From Xenorhabdus mauleonii (GTDB lineage: Bacteria > Pseudomonadota > Gammaproteobacteria > Enterobacterales > Enterobacteriaceae): DNA of 64,000 nt. The translations under genes and the position numbers were made by a program. The notes below the pieces were generated by a model. That model saw nothing but the letters and a program-made list of their open reading frames with translations. It ran no database searches and was not told the origin of the DNA. Location of the stretch: NCBI RefSeq assembly GCF_900113945.1, contig NZ_FORG01000009.1:62001-126000 (forward strand). Reading direction: 5' to 3'. Below, piece by piece: positions 56,540 through 64,000 of this stretch (position 1 is the first letter of the stretch; every line of letters starts with the position of its first letter).

Positions 56540-57982
56540 ATGTCACTGAGTCGGCGCCAGTTTATTCAGGCATCTGGTTTGGCAATGTGTTTAGGGGCAA
56601 TTCCTTTTGCGGTTCGGGCTAATAAAAGCCAACAAACCAAGCTACCCGTTCCTCCCTTATTGGAATCCCGAGGTGGGCGACCACTGTTTCTATCTATACA
56701 AAAAGCCCATTGGTCATTCAATGGCCAAAATAAAGCCCAGGTTTGGGGCATCAACGGACATTATCTGGGGCCAACTATTCGGGTTCGCCGGGGAGATGAT
56801 GTCAAACTGATATACAGCAATCGCCTCTCTGAAGATGTTGCCATGACCGTGGGTGGCTTACTGGTGCCTGGAACGTTGATGGGCGGCTCATCACGCTTGA
56901 TGTCGCCGGGAGAAAACTGGTCACCGGTGATTCCAATCGATCAGCCTGCAACAACTTGTTGGTATCACGCCAATACACCAAATCGCATGGCGCAACATGT
57001 ATATGCAGGGTTGGCAGGTATGTGGCTGGTGGAAGATGAAAACAGCCGCAGTTTGCCTTTGCCGAAAAATTATGGGGTCGATGATTTTCCTGTCATTTTG
57101 CAGGACAAGCGATTGGATAATTTTGGCGTACCGGAATATAACCCACCCGCCAATCAAGGCTTTCTGGGAAACACGTTGGTTGTTAATGGTGTTGAAAACC
57201 CTTTTGTGGAAGTCGCCAGAGGTTGGGTTCGGTTGCGTTTACTCAATGCTTCCAATGCCCGTCGCTATCAATTGCAACTGAGTGACGGCCGGCCCTTTTA
57301 TATGGTTGGGACTGACCAAGGCTTATTGCCTGCGCCGGTGGCTGTGCAGCAATTGTCGCTGGCGCCGGGAGAGCGCCGCGAGGTTTTGGTTGATATGTCC
57401 AAAGTGGAAAATGTTACCATTACGGCAGGAGAGTCTGCCGGTGTCATGGATCGTCTGAAAGGGCTGTTTGAGCCTTCGACCAAATTATTGTCAACGACGG
57501 TTCTGACATTGAAGGCTTCAGGCTTACTCCCTTTGGCCACAGATCAATTACCGGCTCAGCTTGTGGTTGATAACCCGCAAATCAGTTCCTCTATTCGAAG
57601 CCGTCAGCTTTCACTGGGGGACGCTTCGCAAGGCATCAATGGCACATTGCTGAATGACAATCGGATCGATATTACCAGTCAGCAAGGCACATGGGAGCGT
57701 TGGATAATCACAACATCGGTTCCTCAGCCTTTCCATATTGAAGGAGTAAGATTCAAGGTAATCAGCCTGAATGGAAATCGCCCGGAGCCTCAGGATTATG
57801 GCTGGAAAGATACTCTCTGGATCGAAGAGCGGGCTGAGTTATTGGTGAATATGATGCAGCCATCTTATGAACATTTCCCTTTCATGTACTACAGTCAAAT
57901 ATTAGAAATGGCAGATCGTGGCGTTGCTGGGCAATTGCTGATCAATCCAGCAGGCTTCTATGATAATCAGCAAATAAGATGA
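56540..57982 (+). CDS. ftsP: Cell division protein FtsP (SufI)
   Basis: This 480-residue multicopper-oxidase-fold protein protects the divisome under stress in the periplasm. The Tat signal MSLSRRQFIQASGLAMCLG is clear. Three cupredoxin domains follow, and the copper-ligand pattern of true laccases is lost, as expected for FtsP; for example TCWYHANT is present but the full HxH sets are not. The ATG at 56540 is preceded by GGAG; the ORF opens earlier at 56459 but only the later start gives the Tat signal. In E. coli it follows plsC; here about 3.3 kb intervenes. Confidence 0.95.
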   Translation: MSLSRRQFIQASGLAMCLGAIPFAVRANKSQQTKLPVPPLLESRGGRPLFLSIQKAHWSFNGQNKAQVWGINGHYLGPTIRVRRGDDVKLIYSNRLSEDVAMTVGGLLVPGTLMGGSSRLMSPGENWSPVIPIDQPATTCWYHANTPNRMAQHVYAGLAGMWLVEDENSRSLPLPKNYGVDDFPVILQDKRLDNFGVPEYNPPANQGFLGNTLVVNGVENPFVEVARGWVRLRLLNASNARRYQLQLSDGRPFYMVGTDQGLLPAPVAVQQLSLAPGERREVLVDMSKVENVTITAGESAGVMDRLKGLFEPSTKLLSTTVLTLKASGLLPLATDQLPAQLVVDNPQISSSIRSRQLSLGDASQGINGTLLNDNRIDITSQQGTWERWIITTSVPQPFHIEGVRFKVISLNGNRPEPQDYGWKDTLWIEERAELLVNMMQPSYEHFPFMYYSQILEMADRGVAGQLLINPAGFYDNQQIR

Positions 57983-58156
57983 AGCTATTGTTTGGAGTGT
58001 TATTTGTTGAATAATGAATTGATAAACAAAGGATTGTTTAACAATTCATACACAAATTAACTATTTGTTCTGAATAAATTGCTAATCTTATCGACTGAGA
58101 GTTGCCCTTTCCGTATAGTGTCAAATTTTCATACTACTTGCCCGTAAGGTGATTTA

Positions 58157-58642
58157 ATGAATATCAGCTTGATTGCTGCGATGGCTATGGATCGAGTTAT
58201 TGGTATGGAAAACGCCATGCCGTGGACTCTGCCAGGTGATTTAGCCTGGTTTAAACGTAATACACTCGGAAAGCCAGTTATCATGGGGCGAGTTACTTAT
58301 GAGTCAATTGGCCGGCCTCTGCCGGGACGACTGAATATTGTGATCAGCAGTCAGCCTGCAGGTGATGAACAGGTCACTTGGGTCAACACCATTGAAGCGG
58401 CTTTGGCGGCAGCCGGGGACGCTGAAGAAATTATGGTGATGGGGGGAGGAAAAATTTATGAGCAGTTTATTCCTCTGGCCAACCGGATGTATCTGACTCA
58501 CATTGATGCAGAAGTTATTGGCGACACTCATTTCCCTGATTATGAGCCTGATGAGTGGAATTCTGTTTTTACTGAATATCACGATGCAGATGAAACCAAC
58601 TCACATGGCTACTGTTTTGAGATTTTAGAACGCCGAGAGTGA
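58157..58642 (+). CDS. folA: Dihydrofolate reductase
   Basis: This 161-residue enzyme reduces dihydrofolate to tetrahydrofolate with NADPH. The N terminus [23 protein letters not shown], the catalytic Asp28 in [10 protein letters not shown], and [10 protein letters not shown] of the NADPH site are typical. It is one residue longer at the N terminus than E. coli FolA. It is convergent with apaH, as in E. coli. Confidence 0.98.
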   Translation: MNISLIAAMAMDRVIGMENAMPWTLPGDLAWFKRNTLGKPVIMGRVTYESIGRPLPGRLNIVISSQPAGDEQVTWVNTIEAALAAAGDAEEIMVMGGGKIYEQFIPLANRMYLTHIDAEVIGDTHFPDYEPDEWNSVFTEYHDADETNSHGYCFEILERRE

Positions 58643-58657
58643 TTCGGATATTACATC

Positions 58658-58692
58658 ACTACGGAGTGTTACAACTCACTCCGTAGTTATTG
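58658..58692 (+). terminator. Stem-loop terminator between folA and apaH
   Basis: A perfect 11-bp inverted repeat ACTACGGAGTG / CACTCCGTAGT with an 8-base loop (58658-58668, 58677-58687), then TATTG. The T-run is short. Confidence 0.7.
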
Positions 58693-58746
58693 TTCAAGTG
58701 CTATTGATCAAAGGTTATTGCTCAGAAATCCGCCCAGAAGTCATTG

Positions 58747-59568
58747 TCAGGATTTCTTGATCAGTGCCGGTTGACGAAAATACTGTTTATCTTCCCAACG
58801 CAGCATCGTTAATTCACCTCCCCAACAGCAGCCCGTATCCAAAGCATAAATGCCCGCGGGTGTTCCCTGACCTTCCAGAGCAGCCCAGTGACCAAATACG
58901 ATGGAGTAATCTTCGGGGATCTTGCGTGGTAATTCGAACCAGGGTTTCAAAGGGGCGGGGGCTTTTTCGGGCTTAGATTTACAGATCATATCCAACTGAC
59001 CATTGGGAAAACAGTAACGCATTCGAGTCAGTGCATTGGTACTGTAACGCAGGCGCGCCAGCCCACTTAATTCGGGAGACCAGTTATTCGGCATGTCCCC
59101 ATACATTTCATCGAGAAACAGGGGATAGCTGTCGCTGCAAAGGATGTTTTCCACTTCATGGGCGCACATTCTGGCTGTTTCCAAATCCCATTGTGGAGTC
59201 AGCCCTGCATGTGCCATAACCAGCTTCAAATCATCATCTATTTGCAACATCGGCTGTTTTCTCAGCCAATTTATCAATTCATCAATATCGGGTGCCGCGA
59301 GTAACTCATCCAATAAGTCTTTCGGCTTATTCCGGCTGATTTTTGCGTAAACCGCCAGCAGATGTAAGTCATGATTCCCCAGTACCAATTTAACCGCAGA
59401 ACCCAGTTGTTTGACATGACGAAGCACAGCCAGTGAATCGGGGCCACGGGCGATCAAATCACCCGTTAGCCACAATGTATCTTTATCAGGATTAAAATCG
59501 ACTTGCTCTAATAAGGCGAGAAATTCACGATAACAGCCGTGAATGTCGCCGATAAGATATGTAGCCAT
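58747..59568 (-). CDS. apaH: Diadenosine tetraphosphatase ApaH
   Basis: This 273-residue calcineurin-like phosphoesterase cleaves Ap4A symmetrically to two ADP and removes Np4 caps from RNA. Metal motifs: [25 protein letters not shown] and MAHAGL. Length matches E. coli (280). It is 3 bases downstream of apaG, in the lptD-surA-pdxA-rsmA-apaG-apaH unit. Confidence 0.97.
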   Translation of the reverse strand: MATYLIGDIHGCYREFLALLEQVDFNPDKDTLWLTGDLIARGPDSLAVLRHVKQLGSAVKLVLGNHDLHLLAVYAKISRNKPKDLLDELLAAPDIDELINWLRKQPMLQIDDDLKLVMAHAGLTPQWDLETARMCAHEVENILCSDSYPLFLDEMYGDMPNNWSPELSGLARLRYSTNALTRMRYCFPNGQLDMICKSKPEKAPAPLKPWFELPRKIPEDYSIVFGHWAALEGQGTPAGIYALDTGCCWGGELTMLRWEDKQYFRQPALIKKS

Positions 59569-59571
59569 AAG

Positions 59572-59949
59572 TTAGTTTATCAGTGTTGGAATAGCGAGTC
59601 GGAATACGGGAATGGCAACACGAAACGAGCGGCCATCATGATCAATCATTTCATAGTGGCCTTCCATTGTACCCAAAGGCGTTTCCAAAATTGCCCCACT
59701 GCTATAGCGATATTCTGTTCCGGGCGGGATCAAAGGTTGCTTTCCCACAACCCCTTCCCCCTGAACCTCTGTTTGATGACCATCACTGTTGGTTATACGC
59801 CAGTAACGGCTAATGAGCTGTACGGGAGAATGCCCAAGATTACGAATCGATATCGTATAAGCAAACACAAAACGTTGTTGTTCCGGCTGTGATTGGTCTT
59901 CTACATAAGTACTTTGTACTTGAATATTAATTCTTGGTTCGTTGAGCAT
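59572..59949 (-). CDS. apaG: ApaG protein
   Basis: This 125-residue single-domain immunoglobulin-like protein is the same size as E. coli Apa[28 protein letters not shown] and [14 protein letters not shown] are the family signature. Its role is unsettled; pyrophosphate binding has been discussed. It is 27 bases downstream of rsmA and 3 upstream of apaH. Confidence 0.96.
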   Translation of the reverse strand: MLNEPRINIQVQSTYVEDQSQPEQQRFVFAYTISIRNLGHSPVQLISRYWRITNSDGHQTEVQGEGVVGKQPLIPPGTEYRYSSGAILETPLGTMEGHYEMIDHDGRSFRVAIPVFRLAIPTLIN

Positions 59950-59976
59950 GGTAGCCTCCTGTTGCTGTTACGGCGT

Positions 59977-60801
59977 TTATTGGTTCCCGGCAACTTCAGG
60001 GTGTGATGATAGCCAATTTGCCATTTTACAGTATTGCTCGACAGAGATATTTTCAGCCCGAGTGCTGGGTTCAATGCCCAATTCCGATAACTGTTCAGCA
60101 GAAAAAATATTCCCAAGACTATTTCGGATAGTTTTTCGGCGCTGGTTAAATGCCTGAGTTGTAATGCGGGCTAACACACGAATGTCATGAACCGGATTAG
60201 GTATAACCTTGTGTGGGATCAGGCGCACAATGGCTGAATCCACTTTTGGCGCTGGCGTAAATGCTGTCGGTGGCACTTCCAGAATAGGAATGACATGGCA
60301 GTAGTACTGCGCCATTACAGTCAAACGCCCGTATGCTTTGCTGCCCGGCCCCGCGACAAGACGATTAACTACTTCTTTTTGCAGCATAAAGTTCATGTCA
60401 GCGATAGCATCAGTATAGCTGAAAAGATGGAACATCAGCGGGGTAGAAATGTTATAAGGTAAATTACCAAATACCCGCAGCGGCTGTCCGTACTCTTTGG
60501 CTATCTGACCAAAATCAACCGTCATTGCATCTTGCTGAATGATTGTCAGCTTATCTTTCAACTTAGGGTGGACATGCAGACGAGCTGCCAAATCACGGTC
60601 AAGTTCTACGACAGTCATTTTATCCATGCGCTCACCAACTGGTTCAGTTAGTGCACCCAGACCTGGGCCAATTTCCACAACGGCTTGACCCACCTGTGGG
60701 TTCATTGCATCGACAATGCTATCAATAATAAACTGATCGGTTAAAAAGTTTTGCCCGAAGCGTTTACGGGCGTGGTGCCCTTGATGGACTTTATTGTTCA
60801 T
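59977..60801 (-). CDS. rsmA: 16S rRNA dimethyladenosine transferase RsmA (KsgA)
   Basis: This 274-residue enzyme dimethylates A1518 and A1519 of 16S rRNA late in 30S maturation. [12 protein letters not shown] at the start, the SAM motif [10 protein letters not shown] and the catalytic NLPYNISTP are all present. It overlaps the end of pdxA by 11 bases, which suggests translational coupling. Confidence 0.98.
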   Translation of the reverse strand: MNNKVHQGHHARKRFGQNFLTDQFIIDSIVDAMNPQVGQAVVEIGPGLGALTEPVGERMDKMTVVELDRDLAARLHVHPKLKDKLTIIQQDAMTVDFGQIAKEYGQPLRVFGNLPYNISTPLMFHLFSYTDAIADMNFMLQKEVVNRLVAGPGSKAYGRLTVMAQYYCHVIPILEVPPTAFTPAPKVDSAIVRLIPHKVIPNPVHDIRVLARITTQAFNQRRKTIRNSLGNIFSAEQLSELGIEPSTRAENISVEQYCKMANWLSSHPEVAGNQ

Positions 60802-61795
60802 TACTGTTTTGTATCATTTTAATTGCTAGATTTAATGCGGTAATAAAACTACCCACATCAGCTTGACCTGTCCCCGCCAGCTCTAATGCTGTGCCATGAT
60901 CGACAGAAGTTCGGATAAATGGCAGGCCGAGAGTGATATTCACTGCTCTGCCAAAACCCTGGTATTTTAACACGGGTAGCCCTTGATCATGATACATTGA
61001 AAGCACCGCGTCAGCATTATCCAAATATTTGGGCTGGAACAGGGTATCTGCCGGCAATGGCCCTTCCAGCCATATACCTTCTGCCCGCAGACTCTCCAAT
61101 GCAGGAATGATCACATCAATTTCTTCATGCCCCATATGCCCGCCTTCACCGGCATGGGGATTCAGGCCACAGACATAAATATGGGGGCGGGGAATGCCAA
61201 ACTTGGTTTTCAAATCATGATTGAGGATGGTGACAACTTCCCGCAAGGAATCAAACGTGATTGCTTTGGGCACATCCAAGAGAGGCAGATGTGTCGTTGC
61301 CAGTGCGACCCGCAACTCTTCTGTTGCCAGCATCATGACGACTCTTGAGCACTGGCTGTGATCCGCAAAAAACTCCGTGTGCCCGGTAAAAGGAACGCCG
61401 GCATCATTGATGACCCCTTTATGTACCGGGCCTGTTACCAAAGCGGAAAATTCCCCATTCAAACAACCATCGCAAGCTTTCGCCAGTGTTTCCGTGACAT
61501 AAATACCATTTTCTCGGTTCAACTCACCCACAATGGCGGGAGATTGGAGGTGAACAGGCAGGATAGTCAACGTTCCGGCAGCCTGAGAGGATGAGATATG
61601 TTCAGGAGAATAAGGCTGTAGTTGTAAGGGTAAATTCAGTTGCTTGGCTCGTGAAAGCATCAAATCGGGATCAGCGCAAACAACCAATTGAATGGGCCAC
61701 TCTTTTTGGGCGAGGGCAATAACTAAATCAGGGCCAACCCCGGCTGGTTCGCCGGGGGTGATAACGATAGGTTTATTGTTTTGCATTGCTGCCAT
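60791..61795 (-). CDS. pdxA: 4-hydroxythreonine-4-phosphate dehydrogenase
   Basis: This 334-residue NAD-dependent enzyme of pyridoxal phosphate synthesis has [13 protein letters not shown] at the N terminus, [12 protein letters not shown] and GHTEFFAD with a metal-binding histidine, [11 protein letters not shown] and [14 protein letters not shown] second ATG at 61786 is equally possible, and neither start has a strong Shine-Dalgarno. It overlaps surA (by 23 or 14 bases) and rsmA. Confidence 0.97.
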   Translation of the reverse strand: MAAMQNNKPIVITPGEPAGVGPDLVIALAQKEWPIQLVVCADPDLMLSRAKQLNLPLQLQPYSPEHISSSQAAGTLTILPVHLQSPAIVGELNRENGIYVTETLAKACDGCLNGEFSALVTGPVHKGVINDAGVPFTGHTEFFADHSQCSRVVMMLATEELRVALATTHLPLLDVPKAITFDSLREVVTILNHDLKTKFGIPRPHIYVCGLNPHAGEGGHMGHEEIDVIIPALESLRAEGIWLEGPLPADTLFQPKYLDNADAVLSMYHDQGLPVLKYQGFGRAVNITLGLPFIRTSVDHGTALELAGTGQADVGSFITALNLAIKMIQNSNEQ

Positions 61796-63077
61796 CTAAA
61801 ATTTTCACATAAGCGGAGGCGCGTAATTCCTGCATCCAGTTTTGTGCTTCTTCATTGAATTTACGGTTGAATAGCAGACGGTAAGCGCGATCTTTCTCTG
61901 CCGCATCAGTTTTGTCAACTTTACGGGTATCAATCAGTTGAATCAAATGCCAGCCGAAAGAGGAGTGAATTGGTTGACTGATCTCACCTTTTTCCAACTT
62001 CATCAACGCATCACGGAAAGCAGGGTCATAAGCCGTTGGCAAATTCCAGCCCAATTCTCCGCCACGCATGGCTGAACCGGGATCTTCAGAATACTCTTTT
62101 GCTGCTTTTTCAAATGTAGTTTTACCGCTTAAGATCTCTTCTCTGAGTTGTGTCAGCTCAGTACGAGCCAGCTCATCGTCCATAACAGGCGAGGTTTTCA
62201 GCAGGATATGACGGGCATCCACTTCGGTAACTGAAGTCGATGCACGACCGCCGCGAATATCGTTTACTTTGAGGATATGGAAACCGACACCGGAGCGGAT
62301 TGGGCCAATAACCTGCCCCTTGTGGGCAGACTTAAGCTGTTCAGCAAACAGAGATGGCAATTCCTGTAGCTTGCTCCAGCCCATGTTGCCCCCTTTCAGG
62401 GCTTGGGTATCACCGGAATAAGCGATGGCCAGTTTACCGAAATCTGCACCATTTTTGAGCTCAGACAAAATCTTCTTCACCGTCGCCTCAGATTTTTCAA
62501 GCTGCTCTTGGGTTGGGTTTTCTGGCAGAGGTATCAAGATATGGCTGATATTGAGATCGGTATCCAGATTGCTCTGGCCACTGATCTGATTGGCCAGTGA
62601 GTCAACTTCCTGCGGCAGGATAGAAATACGGCGGCGGACTTCATTATTGCGTACTTCCGCAATCATCATTTCCTTGCGAATTTGATTGCGATAGCTATCA
62701 AAGCTAATACCATCTGTAGTCAGATTCTGCTTCAACTGTGCAATAGACATGTGGTTTTGAGCAGCGATATCCGTAATCGCAGATTCCACGGCTTGATCCG
62801 GAATAGTAATCTGCATTTGCTTTGCCATTTGCAGGATGATGTCATCCGTAATCAGGCGCTCAAGGATCTGATGACGTAATGTTGCCTCATCCGGTATCTG
62901 CTGCCCTGCATGTTTTGCATTGAGTTTAACTGATTGTAAGAGGCTTCTGACGTCGCTTTCCAGTATGACATCATTGTTAACGACAGCAGCGACCTTGTTG
63001 AGTTCTTGTGGTGCTGCCGTGGCAACCGAGCTTACTGAAAACATCAATCCGAGAATGAGCGATCTCCAGTTCTTCAT
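61773..63077 (-). CDS. surA: Periplasmic chaperone and PPIase SurA
   Basis: This 434-residue periplasmic chaperone for outer membrane proteins has a signal peptide (about 1-22, ending ATAAP), an N-terminal chaperone domain and two parvulin domains. Their signatures are [10 protein letters not shown]...GGNMGW and [10 protein letters not shown]...[10 protein letters not shown]. Length matches E. coli (428). It is 81 bases downstream of lptD, and together they serve outer membrane assembly. Confidence 0.98.
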   Translation of the reverse strand: MKNWRSLILGLMFSVSSVATAAPQELNKVAAVVNNDVILESDVRSLLQSVKLNAKHAGQQIPDEATLRHQILERLITDDIILQMAKQMQITIPDQAVESAITDIAAQNHMSIAQLKQNLTTDGISFDSYRNQIRKEMMIAEVRNNEVRRRISILPQEVDSLANQISGQSNLDTDLNISHILIPLPENPTQEQLEKSEATVKKILSELKNGADFGKLAIAYSGDTQALKGGNMGWSKLQELPSLFAEQLKSAHKGQVIGPIRSGVGFHILKVNDIRGGRASTSVTEVDARHILLKTSPVMDDELARTELTQLREEILSGKTTFEKAAKEYSEDPGSAMRGGELGWNLPTAYDPAFRDALMKLEKGEISQPIHSSFGWHLIQLIDTRKVDKTDAAEKDRAYRLLFNRKFNEEAQNWMQELRASAYVKILDGSNAKQ

Positions 63078-63158
63078 ACATTTCCCATCATTATTAATCC
63101 CGCCTTGGCGGGGTTAGTGTGTTTACATTGTGTGTTTTTGACACCGTGTCTATCGATA

Positions 63159-64000
63159 TCAGAATGCACGTTGGTACGGAAGAATACCTTGCTGCAACAT
63201 TTTCTGGCTACCCAAACTATGATTGTTACTTAAGCCACGAAGTTCAACGTTGAATGACCATTTATTGTCATATTGACTGCTGCCGAATCTCCAGTTGTCT
63301 ATCTTGCGCTCATAGCCCACATTGACCGCCCAGCAACAGGTATTGTATTGCACCCCGAGCATTTGGTTTGCCGGTTGCTTCTCCTTGGTATCGTAGTAAT
63401 ACGCGCCGACAAACGCCCAGCGTTCTGATAAAGGCCAGCTGGCTACCATACCGACTTGAGAAATACCTTGTTGGTATTCTGGCAATGTTCCGAGTGTGGA
63501 TTGAATATAATCACGGTCAACAAAACGGTAATTCAACTGCAACAGACGATCAGCATCACGACGGTATTCCAATATCGCATTACCCATTGTTATGCTGTTC
63601 AGGCGGTTATTATATTGCATCCCGCCCTTGAGTCCCCAGGAGTCATTGATTCTCCAATATGCATCTCCGGCCCAAGTCGTGGGGCCTGTGCCTTTTTTGT
63701 TGCGGATAAGATCCCTGCCGTTTGGATTGGGGCCTTTGTCTCCGACACGTGGTGGCTCAAAGTAGTAGATTTGACCTATGGAAAGGTTAAAACGTTCAAC
63801 TAATTCTTCATCATAAATTCGGGTTGTTATGCCAGACGTAAATTGATTGGCTGAAGAAACTCTGTCCAATCCACTGTAGAAGCGGTCACGGAACAATCCG
63901 GTATAGTTTGTTTGCAGCAAAGATGAATCAAAGTTATTAATGTTATCTTGATTCTTATAAGGAACATAAAGGTATTGAACGCGAGGCTCCAGCGTCTGGG
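63159..64000 (-). CDS. lptD: LPS assembly protein LptD, C-terminal part (5' end outside window)
   Basis: About 280 C-terminal residues of the outer membrane LPS translocon are visible. The frame is open to the right edge and reads [22 protein letters not shown] near there. Strands of the C-terminal barrel ([38 protein letters not shown]) follow, and the [12 protein letters not shown] segment holds the adjacent cysteines that form the inter-domain disulfides. It is the first gene of the lptD-surA-pdxA-rsmA-apaG-apaH unit. Confidence 0.97.
   Translation of the reverse strand, partial: QTLEPRVQYLYVPYKNQDNINNFDSSLLQTNYTGLFRDRFYSGLDRVSSANQFTSGITTRIYDEELVERFNLSIGQIYYFEPPRVGDKGPNPNGRDLIRNKKGTGPTTWAGDAYWRINDSWGLKGGMQYNNRLNSITMGNAILEYRRDADRLLQLNYRFVDRDYIQSTLGTLPEYQQGISQVGMVASWPLSERWAFVGAYYYDTKEKQPANQMLGVQYNTCCWAVNVGYERKIDNWRFGSSQYDNKWSFNVELRGLSNNHSLGSQKMLQQGILPYQRAF

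Overview
The window is a stretch of gammaproteobacterial chromosome, most probably Xenorhabdus or a close relative in the Morganellaceae. Much of it follows the enterobacterial core gene order: rpsU-dnaG-rpoD, tsaD-plsY-folB-cca-ygiM-ygiF-glnE-hldE, ubiK-ribB, ygiD-ygiC-ygiB-tolC-nudF-cpdA-yqiA-parE-parC-plsC-ftsP, and folA-apaH-apaG-rsmA-pdxA-surA-lptD. The genus call rests on three things: an aryl polyene (APE) locus in the gene order I recall for Xenorhabdus, a Proteus-type L-amino acid deaminase, and the divergence of the core proteins from E. coli. No 16S gene or database search backs it.

Region 1 (1-14669, minus strand) is an APE pigment cluster, apeB to apeR, cut off by the window start inside apeR. 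The genes mostly overlap by 4 bases (ATGA) or lie a few bases apart, so they look like one operon. The starter acid is activated by ApeH and loaded on the ACPs ApeE/ApeF. It is extended by ApeO with the cysteine-less chain-length factor ApeC, and processed by ApeQ and ApeI/ApeP. Membrane acyltransfer and transport are likely handled by ApeD, ApeJ, ApeL, ApeM and ApeN. A small lipoprotein gene precedes the operon.

Region 2 (14670-15780) is AT-rich and gene-poor, with what look like decayed coding fragments against the 3' end of a tRNA-Ile(CAU) gene. This is the usual setting of an integrated element, and the APE locus lies on the integration side of the tRNA.

Region 3 (16054-29951) holds a GNAT acetyltransferase, rpoD-dnaG-rpsU, tsaD, an accessory block (MFS transporter, coiled-coil exported protein, glycine-zipper lipoprotein, zinc alcohol dehydrogenase), then plsY/folB, cca and ygiM. 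The Cca protein has lost the metal-binding core of its HD domain.

Region 4 (30222-44648) holds ygiF (short), glnE, hldE, the LoiP-type metalloprotease, a palindromic repeat, a frameshifted exported-protein gene, an M15 peptidase, ubiK, an FMN riboswitch with ribB, ygiD, ygiC, ygiB and tolC.

Region 5 (44866-57982) holds nudF, cpdA, yqiA, parE, parC and a tandem plsC duplication whose second copy is changed in two acyltransferase motifs. An insert follows between plsC and ftsP: an exported L-amino acid deaminase with an exported Rid-family partner. Upstream of that pair is an eleven-unit, 15-bp periodic array that reads on the minus strand as a decayed five-residue protein repeat.

Region 6 (58157-64000) is folA followed by the minus-strand lptD-surA-pdxA-rsmA-apaG-apaH cluster, with lptD running off the end. 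In E. coli ftsP and folA lie far apart, so 57983-58156 is a rearrangement junction relative to that genome.
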